Assembly (NCBI GenBank): GCA_016710595.1
Contig: JADJVM010000008.1
Coordinates: 1,116,001-1,180,000 of the forward strand
DNA from: Niastella sp.
Lineage (GTDB): Bacteria > Bacteroidota > Bacteroidia > Chitinophagales > Chitinophagaceae
DNA length: 64,000 nt
Reading direction: 5' to 3'
Position numbers and translations under genes: made by a program. This document shows, piece by piece, positions 34,874-43,123 of this stretch; position 1 is the stretch's first letter; every line of letters starts with the position of its first letter. The notes under the pieces are model-generated. The model saw only the letters and a list, made by a program, of their open reading frames with translations, was not told the origin of the DNA and made no database searches.

Positions 34874-36337
34874 TTAGTTCAATACTTCACTCCTGATTTG
34901 TAAACCATTTTTTCCCTCAACAGAAATGTGTTTTGTTTTACCATTTATGGTAAGAATAATATCATTGTTTCCCGGCTGTAATGGCATACGAACATAACTA
35001 ATAAATGCAGGCAGGCTTTGCCAGTTACGGGTATCAGCTTTTTCACTGAACCGGTTAAATAAATTAATGGCAAATCCGGCTGCTTCACCTACACTTTCAG
35101 CCTTTTCCTTTTTTTTCTTTTGCCTCGTTTCTTTCTCTGTATCTGAAAGCGTACTGCTATCATGCTTGTTAGTATTAGCCGCACTTTCTGCTAACTTTTC
35201 ACCTGCCACTTCAAAACCTTTTTTTATTAATTGCCTGGCCAGCGCTTTAGAAAGTTCTGGTATAAACCTCTCCTGTAAAATATTTATTGCCAGGTTATTT
35301 ATATTAGATACTAATTGTGGCTTATATTCACTACCATTAGTGAAAATTATTTTTTGCAGCATTGCGGGGGTTTGTGTAATATAATAGGGCAAAGCCACAT
35401 CTATACTTCTAAACGATGTTAGCTTTTCTGCACTGAAATTGTAAGATCCATAATCAAAATTGAATGGATGAAATGCTCCCCCACTTGTATGCCAATTTAA
35501 ATTACCATTGCTATTATAATTTACATGAATTAGCTGCTGCGATTTTACAGGCGCTTTTCCTTCTTCAATAAACAAAATCAATTCCGGGGTATTGTCATCA
35601 CCCGGGATAAAGTCTTCATTAAATAATTTTTGGTACCGGGTAAACTCATTTAAAAATCCAATTTGCCAGGCTGTTCGTAATACATCTTTTTTTAATTGAC
35701 CAGGAAGTTCTACCCCATAATAAGTATCGTTTGATTGTAGATATACATCGGCAGCATTCCTGTAGGCGATAAAAGCATTATTGATATCGCCACCCATTTC
35801 ATAAATAATCCCCTGTAAATTCAATGCAAAAGCATCTTTGCTATACCTATTTTTTTTATCATGATATTTATCAGATTGTTTTCCTAAATCCAGGTTTATC
35901 CTGCGTGCTTCTACCAATGCATCTTCAATATTACCAAGTGAGCAATAGTTTAGTGCTTTATAATAATGCAGCATAAACTTCTCAAAGTCTTCACCCGTAT
36001 AGGTTTCATGCATGGGGTTTAGCAGGTTAGCTGCTGCTATGCTACCTATAGATTGGTGCCGGTTTTCTATAAACCGGTCTGCTTCATTAAAATAAAAATT
36101 ACTCTTTTCAAAATCATTCTTAAGATACCATACTTTGCCTGCCTCCATTAAGTAAAGGAGTTTGTTTCTGTCTTTTTTTATTTTTTTGTTCTTTTCTAAC
36201 CGCTGCCATGCCTTGTCATAATGATGAGCATCCATTTCATTATAATAAGATTGCATACTTGTGCGGTAAGTAGAACAGGAAATAAGCAAAGGAACAAGCA
36301 TCCATAAAGTTGCGTGCCTTTTTATAAAGCGTAACAT
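34874..36337 (-). CDS. COG3014-type TPR lipoprotein
   Basis: A 487-residue lipoprotein from ATG 36337 (MLRFIKRHATLWMLVPLLISC; lipobox LISC). The N-terminal half is helical and TPR-like (YDKAWQRLEKNKKIKK, YYKALNYCSLGNIEDALVEARRIN, ALNLQGIIYEMGGDINNAFIAYRNA), a pattern of the COG3014 family. The C-terminal half is beta-rich. Third gene of an operon after the LpoB-like gene; such pairs are common in Bacteroidota and Proteobacteria and point to peptidoglycan synthase regulation, but no direct evidence exists here. Confidence 0.75.
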   Translation of the reverse strand: MLRFIKRHATLWMLVPLLISCSTYRTSMQSYYNEMDAHHYDKAWQRLEKNKKIKKDRNKLLYLMEAGKVWYLKNDFEKSNFYFNEADRFIENRHQSIGSIAAANLLNPMHETYTGEDFEKFMLHYYKALNYCSLGNIEDALVEARRINLDLGKQSDKYHDKKNRYSKDAFALNLQGIIYEMGGDINNAFIAYRNAADVYLQSNDTYYGVELPGQLKKDVLRTAWQIGFLNEFTRYQKLFNEDFIPGDDNTPELILFIEEGKAPVKSQQLIHVNYNSNGNLNWHTSGGAFHPFNFDYGSYNFSAEKLTSFRSIDVALPYYITQTPAMLQKIIFTNGSEYKPQLVSNINNLAINILQERFIPELSKALARQLIKKGFEVAGEKLAESAANTNKHDSSTLSDTEKETRQKKKKEKAESVGEAAGFAINLFNRFSEKADTRNWQSLPAFISYVRMPLQPGNNDIILTINGKTKHISVEGKNGLQIRSEVLN

Positions 36338-36368
36338 GAGTATGCATTCAATGGTTGAAAAACCGGCT

Positions 36369-36950
36369 TTAATTTTTAATGTATTTGGATAGTTTTTTAT
36401 CGCCGATCCAAACCACTTCATTGGTTTCAATATTGGTAAGCTCCAGGTTTACCTGGTAAGTAACCGTTTTCTTTCTTTTATGAGCATCTACAATGGAGTT
36501 GATAGAACCCTGCAGAATATAATCGGCGCCATTTTCTAATCCAAATTTTTTCATGCTGCTTTGTGAAGCATTTGTTTGCTGGTCGGCTTTTTCCGCCCGC
36601 ATTTCTTCCCGCTTTTTACCACTTTGTACCAGCCCTACTTTTGAAGTGGTAATAAAGGAGCGTTCCAGGTCTTTCATAAATGTTTCTGCAGTAATATGCT
36701 CGTGGCTTTGGTTAGTAACCATGCCTACTATTACCACGGGTTTACGGTTTTTAGCCTCATTAAAATTAGAAAGCCACGCAGATGATAATGCATCATTTAT
36801 CATTTGCTCTGCTACCAGCCTGCTATCGGTATTGTTCCAGCTTCCGCTGATGTCGGGCGTTTCAGCGGCATCAATCCTGGTTACATTTCGGCTACAAGCT
36901 GCCAGTAACAAAAGGGCAGAGAAAATACAAAATGTAATAAATGGTTTCAT
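36369..36950 (-). CDS. LpoB-like penicillin-binding protein activator lipoprotein
   Basis: A 193-residue outer-membrane lipoprotein (signal MKPFITFCIFSALLLLAAC). The body has the LpoB-type pattern: DSRLVAEQMINDALSSAWL, VVIVGMVTNQSHEHI, FMKDLERSFITTSKV, GADYILQGSINSIVDAH and TNEVVWIGDKKLSKYIK. In Escherichia coli LpoB activates PBP1b; the Bacteroidota homologue has not been assigned a partner by this sequence. Flanked by the Tyr-rich secreted protein gene and the COG3014 lipoprotein gene in one operon. Confidence 0.85.
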   Translation of the reverse strand: MKPFITFCIFSALLLLAACSRNVTRIDAAETPDISGSWNNTDSRLVAEQMINDALSSAWLSNFNEAKNRKPVVIVGMVTNQSHEHITAETFMKDLERSFITTSKVGLVQSGKKREEMRAEKADQQTNASQSSMKKFGLENGADYILQGSINSIVDAHKRKKTVTYQVNLELTNIETNEVVWIGDKKLSKYIKN

Positions 36951-37004
36951 AAATTAAATTTTAAAGTGGATAATTAAATGTAGGGTGTGGAGGAAAAACG
37001 GGCG

Positions 37005-37373
37005 CTACCAAAACCAATAATACCAATTTTGGCGATAAAGATTATTACGATTGTAGTACCTGGTATCATTGCGATAAGGCCTGTAATACCGGTATGAATC
37101 ATAATTGTTGTAATAATTTTGATATATCCTTCTTTCTCTTCGGTCATTATACCGTTGTTGCTTACGTTCCTGCTTTGCCTCGTACCAGTCGTACGCCTTA
37201 TACGTATCTTGCACGGTAGTACCCATACTGGTAAGTAGTTGATCTTTGGAAGCCATATACTTTTGTTTGCTGATATTATAATCCGGGTTTTGATTTTCAG
37301 CATGCAATGGTTCTTGTGCCACTACAAAAGAGGCCAGGCCTATAAAGGATAAAAAAAGTAAATATCTTTTCAT
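37005..37373 (-). CDS. Secreted Tyr/Arg/Asn-rich small protein
   Basis: A 122-residue protein from ATG 37373 with a signal peptide (MKRYLLFLSFIGLASFVVAQ). The mature N-terminus is helical (KQKYMASKDQLLTSMG), and the C-terminal half is dominated by Tyr, Arg and Asn (YQNYYNNYDSYRYYRPYRND), ending WYYWFW. No known domain. First gene of the operon with the LpoB-like and COG3014 lipoproteins. The aromatic/basic composition suggests an envelope or surface role, but this is inference. Confidence 0.7.
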   Translation of the reverse strand: MKRYLLFLSFIGLASFVVAQEPLHAENQNPDYNISKQKYMASKDQLLTSMGTTVQDTYKAYDWYEAKQERKQQRYNDRRERRIYQNYYNNYDSYRYYRPYRNDTRYYNRNNLYRQNWYYWFW

Positions 37374-37543
37374 TTTGCAAGATTTAAAGGTGGACAAGTT
37401 GGTTTGAATGTGTAACGTAAAAGTAGAAGTGAAAATGTTATAAAAAACCCAAAGGAATATAGCAAAGCCATTCATTAACATTATTTTAGTGATACCCTTA
37501 CACAAAAAAATGTTTTCCATATCTTTAATTTTTATAAAAATGT

Positions 37544-38161
37544 ATGGAAAAACTTCAGTTCGCATTTAATAAAAATGCTTACCCGCTTCGCTTTGTTTTT
37601 AAAATAACTACGCTTGCGAATGATTTTGTTGCCAAAGATGCCAATGATGAGTTGATTGCTTATGTACGCCAAAAATTATTCAGGCTTATTGATGATATCA
37701 ATGTATATGAAGATGAACAGAAAATGATTTTGAAATATAATATCAAAGCCAATAAATGGATTGATTTTTCTGCCTCTTATAAATTTACAGATGCCAATGG
37801 CCGTGACCTTGGACGGGTAGCCCGAAAGGGCTGGGCTTCTATATGGAAAGCACGGTATGAAATATTCGATGAAAATCAAAACCAGGATTTATTGATACGG
37901 GAAGAAAATGCCTGGACAAAATTTGGTGATGCTGTATTTTCAGAAATCCCTTTATTGGGTATGTTTACGGGTTACTTTTTTAACCCGGCTTACACGGTAA
38001 CACGACCCAATGGCTCCCTCGTAGCAAGATTAAAGAAAGAAGCTTCTTTTTTTGGCAGAAGGTTTACCGTACATAAACTTTCGGAGTTTGAAGAAGGAGA
38101 AGAAGAAAGGATATTATTGGGATTGATGATGATGATTTTGCTGGAAAGAAGAAGGGGATAA
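37544..38161 (+). CDS. LURP-one-related-like protein, function unknown
   Basis: A 205-residue cytoplasmic protein with repeated short beta segments (LRFVFKITTLANDFVAKDAN, ARYEIFDENQNQDLLIREEN, FNPAYTVTRPNGSLVARLKK) resembling the tubby/LURP-one-related fold seen in LOR and scramblase-like proteins. It has no signal peptide; a short hydrophobic patch lies near 140. The C-terminus ends LLGLMMMILLERRRG. Function is unknown; the fold call is tentative. Confidence 0.55.
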   Translation: MEKLQFAFNKNAYPLRFVFKITTLANDFVAKDANDELIAYVRQKLFRLIDDINVYEDEQKMILKYNIKANKWIDFSASYKFTDANGRDLGRVARKGWASIWKARYEIFDENQNQDLLIREENAWTKFGDAVFSEIPLLGMFTGYFFNPAYTVTRPNGSLVARLKKEASFFGRRFTVHKLSEFEEGEEERILLGLMMMILLERRRG

Positions 38162-38284
38162 ACCTGTGATGGACCTACAAATTTTTACGAACTATACAAA
38201 TAAACAATGTTTATGAATAGATACAAGTAATGCAATTAGTAATGGTATTGAAAATAAAATATTTCCAGTATATGGAATGCCCTC

Positions 38285-38863
38285 TTATTTCAAAAATATC
38301 ATCCGGTAATCTACATTTACCTTACCCTTAGAAATATCATCCAGCTTACGTTTCATCAAGGTGCGCTTAAGCGGTTTTACATAATCTATAAAAAGCTTTC
38401 CTTCCGTATGGTCATACTCATGTAAAATAATTCTTGCCGTAATGCCATCAAAAGTTTTCAGATGTTCTTCAAAATTTTCATCGCAATAACGTAATGTTAC
38501 ACTTTCTTTCCTATTGATATCTTCTCTTATTTTAGGGATGCTCAGGCAACCTTCGTTATATACCCAATCATCACCTTCTAACTCTTCAATATGTGCATTT
38601 ATAAAAACCTGTTTAATACCAGGCGCATCGGGATATAGCCCTTCTTCATCTTTTTCTAATGATTCAAAAACCTGGGTACTATCTATCACAAACAAGCGAA
38701 TATCCTTACCTATTTGAGGAGCAGCTAAACCAACGCCACTGCTGCGGTACATGGTTTCCCACATATCATCAATTAATATAGAAAGGTTAGGATATCCGGG
38801 ATCAATATCTTTACAAACTTTTCTAAGAACCGGGGAGCCATAAGCTACTATTGGGAGCACCAT
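38285..38863 (-). CDS. def: Peptide deformylase
   Basis: Metalloenzyme that removes the formyl group from nascent N-terminal methionine, 192 residues from ATG 38863 (MVLPIVAYGSPVLRKVC). All three family motifs are visible: SGVGLAAPQIG (about 45-55), EGCLSIP (metal Cys, about 118) and HEYDHTEGKLFID (metal His pair, about 157). Length and motif spacing are normal. Confidence 0.96.
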   Translation of the reverse strand: MVLPIVAYGSPVLRKVCKDIDPGYPNLSILIDDMWETMYRSSGVGLAAPQIGKDIRLFVIDSTQVFESLEKDEEGLYPDAPGIKQVFINAHIEELEGDDWVYNEGCLSIPKIREDINRKESVTLRYCDENFEEHLKTFDGITARIILHEYDHTEGKLFIDYVKPLKRTLMKRKLDDISKGKVNVDYRMIFLK

Positions 38864-38933
38864 CTTACCATCATTTTTTAAGTTACAAAGATACTGATAC
38901 AAGGCTAAAACAACAAGAACGGGATAGATTGCA

Positions 38934-39344
38934 TCATTGGTTTTGCATATATTCCTGTAGCATAATAGTAGCGGCTATCTCATCTACCAACATTTTATTT
39001 TGCCGCTGCTTTTTTTTCATTCCCATTTCTATCATGGCAGCCTTTGCCATTTTAGAAGTAAACCGTTCATCTACTTCAATGATTTTCATGGTGGGGAATG
39101 ATTTTTTTATTTTTTGAATCGCCGCTTTTACCAATGCTGTACCATGCGTATCACTATCATCCAGGTTTTTGGGCATACCAATGATAACTAAGGATACTGC
39201 TTCCTGCTTAAAATAATTTGTTAAGAAAGAGATTAACTCTTTCGACACAATAGTGGTGAGGCCCGTAGCTATAATTTGTAAAGGATCGGTTACGGCAATG
39301 CCCGTTCTTTTTCCACCATAATCAATTGCCATGATCCTTGCCAT
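38934..39344 (-). CDS. ruvX: RuvX/YqgF family Holliday-junction/16S pre-rRNA nuclease
   Basis: A 136-residue RNase H-like protein from ATG 39344 (MARIMAIDYGGKRTGIAVTD; the Asp in IDYG is catalytic). IIGMPKNLD and VDERFTSKMA carry the other acidic positions. YqgF processes the 5' end of 16S rRNA and was proposed as a junction resolvase. It starts one base after the bshC stop, so the two genes are coupled. Confidence 0.92.
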   Translation of the reverse strand: MARIMAIDYGGKRTGIAVTDPLQIIATGLTTIVSKELISFLTNYFKQEAVSLVIIGMPKNLDDSDTHGTALVKAAIQKIKKSFPTMKIIEVDERFTSKMAKAAMIEMGMKKKQRQNKMLVDEIAATIMLQEYMQNQ

Positions 39345-39345
39345 A

Positions 39346-40947
39346 TTAATGTGTTTGTGTAAGTATGCAGAATTGTTGTTGCAAACCTGTGGATGCCAGG
39401 AGCAATTCATCAATTATTGATTTTCCATAGCGGCTATAATAGGGTAATATATTTTCTACCCTTTCCTGCAATACCCCTCCAGGAAAAAATGAATCTTTTA
39501 TTTTTGATACCTGCCTTTGTTCGGACTCAAATTTTTTCTTTTCTGCTTTTAGCATTTTCTTTTCTAATAGTGCGATTCTATTGAGCGCAGTAGATTGTAA
39601 AGCCCAAACATGCCGATCTAAACTCATATCTATTTCTGCAGCAGTTTTACGAATGGAATCATATATTTTTATAAGCGCCAATTTCTCATTTGATAAACTT
39701 AATTGTTTTAAAGAACGCCTTTGTACTAAACCGTTTATAATCTTTAGTTCAGGCTCAAAAAAATCGGCGGGCATAAGATCAAGATCAAGGATTTTATCGG
39801 CAATCTTTTTTGGAACTATCGCAAAAGAATTGCGTAAAAGCAATACCGGGTAGGGAATCCTGGCAGCTTCAAAAACATTCTTCAACTCAAGCCAGTAAGC
39901 AATTTCAGCACCACCTCCAATAAAAACAATATTGGGCAATAATGCTTCCTGTAACAATGGCCTCAATATTACATTGGGGCTAAACCGCCCGGGATTTTCT
40001 TTTAGTTCAATAAGTATTTGTGACTCGGTAAATTGCAGGGCTGTATTGGCAATTATATAATGGTCTCCTTTTTTTTCAATTCGCTCTCTTAAGCCATCTT
40101 TTAAATAAAATAAATTAATGGGCCTTCCTGTAACTTGTATTTTATATTCCCCAGGCATTACCCGGATTGTTTTTTGTACTAAAGGTTCAGAAAAAGAATG
40201 CACCAGTTCCCTTTCCATAACAGGTATAAAAGCATTTTTCAATATGCTTGAATCAGGCAGCAAAATAACCAACCCAAATTCACCAAAGAGGTGATGAACA
40301 AAACGAAATGTTGCTTCTTCAATACTTTTACCCAGGCTATAGCAATCCCTAACAGTTTGTATAATTTCTTTACCAAATGGTTCAACACTTAGTTGGCTTT
40401 CCAATTCATCAATAAGCTGTATAAATGGTTTATCAATAATCATCCGGCCTACTGCTCCTTTTTGATCGGTATGCCAGCTATATTTTTTTCCGGCAATCAT
40501 GATTTCTCCCAGTTCTTGCAGATCGGCATCCTCACTTCCCATAAAATAAACAGGGACAAAATGATTTTCAGGGAAATTAATTTTTAGCTCCCGGCAAAGT
40601 TTTATAGTGTGTAAAATTTTATAAACAAAATATAAATGCCCGGTAAAAATGTTGGGTTGATGTGCAGTACAAACTGTAAAACAATTTTCTTTGAGCAACA
40701 ATTCAATATTATCATTTACTGCTGTATGTGAAGGCAATGATTGATAACGGGATTTTAATTCTTTTACCAATAACGGCCGGCCGGTAAATTGAGCGGCTTT
40801 ATTCTTAATCGTTTGCCGGATACCTTCTATAGTGGGTGGTTGCTGATAAAAAGGCTTTATACTACTTGCAGCACTGAGATAATCTAATGCGATACTACTA
40901 AAACTTTTGGTTTGCCGGTATGGTATATAAGTTGTAGAAAATGCCAT
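39346..40947 (-). CDS. bshC: Bacillithiol biosynthesis cysteine-adding enzyme BshC
   Basis: A 533-residue protein matching the BshC (YllA) family, the putative enzyme adding cysteine to GlcN-malate in the last step of bacillithiol synthesis. Family blocks: VCTAHQPNIFTGHLYFVYKI near 95, VPVYFMGSEDADLQEL near 145, IVFIGGGAEIAYWLELKNVF near 335 and a C-terminal coiled coil (RIALLEKKMLKAEKKKFE). bshA and bshB are not in the window. Bacillithiol is a plausible sulfur acceptor for the persulfide dioxygenase at 13.7 kb. Confidence 0.93.
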   Translation of the reverse strand: MAFSTTYIPYRQTKSFSSIALDYLSAASSIKPFYQQPPTIEGIRQTIKNKAAQFTGRPLLVKELKSRYQSLPSHTAVNDNIELLLKENCFTVCTAHQPNIFTGHLYFVYKILHTIKLCRELKINFPENHFVPVYFMGSEDADLQELGEIMIAGKKYSWHTDQKGAVGRMIIDKPFIQLIDELESQLSVEPFGKEIIQTVRDCYSLGKSIEEATFRFVHHLFGEFGLVILLPDSSILKNAFIPVMERELVHSFSEPLVQKTIRVMPGEYKIQVTGRPINLFYLKDGLRERIEKKGDHYIIANTALQFTESQILIELKENPGRFSPNVILRPLLQEALLPNIVFIGGGAEIAYWLELKNVFEAARIPYPVLLLRNSFAIVPKKIADKILDLDLMPADFFEPELKIINGLVQRRSLKQLSLSNEKLALIKIYDSIRKTAAEIDMSLDRHVWALQSTALNRIALLEKKMLKAEKKKFESEQRQVSKIKDSFFPGGVLQERVENILPYYSRYGKSIIDELLLASTGLQQQFCILTQTH

Positions 40948-40967
40948 GTATCTGTTTTTTATCCGAA

Positions 40968-42278
40968 CTATATTACTACTTCTCCTTCTATATCGTAATC
41001 GTAGGCTTTGGTAATTTTTACATTTACAAAATCACCGGGCTGTAATTTTTTAGTACTGTTTATGATAACTTCATTATCTACTTCCACGCTATCAAATTCG
41101 GTGCGGCCAAGGTAACGGCCGGCTTCTTTTTTATCTATTATTACTTTAAATATTTTACCGAGTTTCTCTTCATTTTTTTCTAATGAAATCTCTTGTTGCA
41201 TTTCCATTATTTCCTGTGCCCTTGCTTCTTTTTCTGCTGACGGAATATTATCATTTAAAAGGTAAGCGCTGGTATCTTCTTCATGGCTGTAAGTAAATAT
41301 ACCTACCCGGTCGAACTTCATTTTTTGTAAAAATTGTTTAAGCTCTTCCACATCATCTCTTGTTTCACCAGGGTAACCGGCAATCAAAGTAGTGCGGATA
41401 CAAATCTCGGGAATACGATACCTTATTTCACCCACCAGGTCTTCCATTTCTGATCGGGTAATTTGCCGCTTCATACTCTTTAGCATATTGTCTGCAGCAT
41501 GTTGTAAAGGCATATCTAAATAGTTGCAGATATTTTCTCTCTCCTTCATGGCATCAATAATTTCAAGTGGAAATTTTGATGGGTAAGCGTAATGCAGGCG
41601 GATCCATTCCAGGCCTTTAATATCGGCAAGGGCATGTAATAATTTAGGAAGTTCCCTTTTCTTATAAATATCCAGCCCATAGTAAGTAAGTTCCTGTGCT
41701 ATGAGCATGATTTCTTTCACTCCATTTGCCACCAGTTTGCTGGCTTCATCTACCAAACTTTCAATACTACGGCTCACATGCTTACCCCGCATGAGTGGTA
41801 TGGCACAAAATGAACATGTGCGGTTACAACCCTCACTTATTTTTAAATACGCATAATGCTGTGGGGTGCTTAGTAGGCGCTCGCCTAAAAGTTCAGTTTT
41901 TAAATCGGCATTAAACCTTTTTAAAATGAGTGGAAGTTCCATGGTGCCAAAAAAAGCATCCACTTCGGGTATTTCAGTTTCCAGGTTTTGCCGGTAGCGT
42001 TCACTCAAGCAACCGGTAACATATACTTTATCTATTTTGCCACGCTTTTTCAGTTCTACATTTTGCAGGATCGTATTAATACTTTCTTCTTTTGCTTTTT
42101 CAATAAATCCGCAGGTATTAATAATTACAATATTATGATCCGGTTTTGTATTTTCATGTACTGTATTGATATCATTTGCCTGTAACTGGCCGCTAAGCAC
42201 TTCACTATCAACCATATTTTTACTGCAACCCAGGGTAATGATATTTACCTTATCTTTTTTTAGGCTTTTTGATTTCAT
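40968..42278 (-). CDS. rimO: Ribosomal protein uS12 methylthiotransferase RimO
   Basis: Radical-SAM methylthiotransferase modifying Asp88 of ribosomal protein uS12. N-terminal UPF0004 domain with VNIITLGCSKNMVDSEVLSG (cluster Cys), INTCGFIEKAKEESI, and VYVTGCLSERY. Radical-SAM motif CNRTCSFCAIPLMRG. C-terminal TRAM domain (PGDFVNVKITKAYDYDIEG). The ATG at 42278 (MKSKSLKK) is chosen; an in-frame ATG at 42290 would add four residues. The sequence is RimO-like rather than MiaB-like by its SKNMVDSE block. Confidence 0.94.
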   Translation of the reverse strand: MKSKSLKKDKVNIITLGCSKNMVDSEVLSGQLQANDINTVHENTKPDHNIVIINTCGFIEKAKEESINTILQNVELKKRGKIDKVYVTGCLSERYRQNLETEIPEVDAFFGTMELPLILKRFNADLKTELLGERLLSTPQHYAYLKISEGCNRTCSFCAIPLMRGKHVSRSIESLVDEASKLVANGVKEIMLIAQELTYYGLDIYKKRELPKLLHALADIKGLEWIRLHYAYPSKFPLEIIDAMKERENICNYLDMPLQHAADNMLKSMKRQITRSEMEDLVGEIRYRIPEICIRTTLIAGYPGETRDDVEELKQFLQKMKFDRVGIFTYSHEEDTSAYLLNDNIPSAEKEARAQEIMEMQQEISLEKNEEKLGKIFKVIIDKKEAGRYLGRTEFDSVEVDNEVIINSTKKLQPGDFVNVKITKAYDYDIEGEVVI

Positions 42279-42382
42279 AATAAGGCGCAAAGTTAATTAA
42301 GAAAGCCCGAATACTGAATAGTTGAAATATTTAAAACCTCTATGTTGTAAATAATAACAAAATATTTTTACAACTCATTGTT

Positions 42383-43084
42383 TTAAGGATTACCAGGCAA
42401 CTGTTCTCCCTTCCTGATGGCACAACCCTTAAGCATCTTACTGCCCAGGATAACCTGTGCGCTATAATGATATTGGCGGTCGCTCATACCATCACTGCAA
42501 TTTTGTTTTTCAATAATTATTTTTATTGCCTCTTCCGAACCAGATGCTGATTCATACATTATTTTACCGCTATCTATTTTAGAATTTTTGTATGCAAATT
42601 CTTTTGTTTCAGTTGGGCTTTTAAAAATTATTTTATTCACCAAAGGCAATATTTGTACATTCCAAAATGGTTCGTTTCCCAGGGCAATAAACTCAAAAGG
42701 TAAGCAATGGGTTTTAAAATTTACCTGTTGTACACTATCCACTTCTTTTATGCTGAATAAAGTATCATTATTTTTTATGGTCAAGGTTCCGTTTACCCGG
42801 ATATAAACAGGTTCTATACCATAAGCATTTTCACTCACCTTTGTTTTATATATTGAATCCATTTTACCGGTAATATCTTTTACATGAAATGGAGATAAGG
42901 AATCACATGCCAATACTTTCCATTTTCCCTGATCGGCATAATACAATCCACGTAAGGTGAAATCGTAGTTTACATCTGCATTTTTTGTGATTTCATTTGG
43001 ATGAACAGATTCTTGTTTTGGATTATTTGCAGGGCCGCAACTCATTACGAAACCGACCACACCGATGAAAAGAAATTTATTCAT
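42383..43084 (-). CDS. COG3650-like lipoprotein with GNEPFW motif
   Basis: A 233-residue lipoprotein (signal MNKFLFIGVVGFVMSC). The N-terminal half is an NlpE-like region with hydrophilic repeats, and the second half carries FIALGNEPFWNVQI and NCSDGMSDRQYHYSAQV with GCAIRKG. These motifs are shared by COG3650-type periplasmic proteins. Function unknown. Convergence with rimO is not seen; both are on the minus strand and separated by 104 bp. Confidence 0.7.
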   Translation of the reverse strand: MNKFLFIGVVGFVMSCGPANNPKQESVHPNEITKNADVNYDFTLRGLYYADQGKWKVLACDSLSPFHVKDITGKMDSIYKTKVSENAYGIEPVYIRVNGTLTIKNNDTLFSIKEVDSVQQVNFKTHCLPFEFIALGNEPFWNVQILPLVNKIIFKSPTETKEFAYKNSKIDSGKIMYESASGSEEAIKIIIEKQNCSDGMSDRQYHYSAQVILGSKMLKGCAIRKGEQLPGNP

Positions 43085-43123
43085 AATGATAGTTAAAAGG
43101 ATAATTCAGTAAATGAAAGTAAT

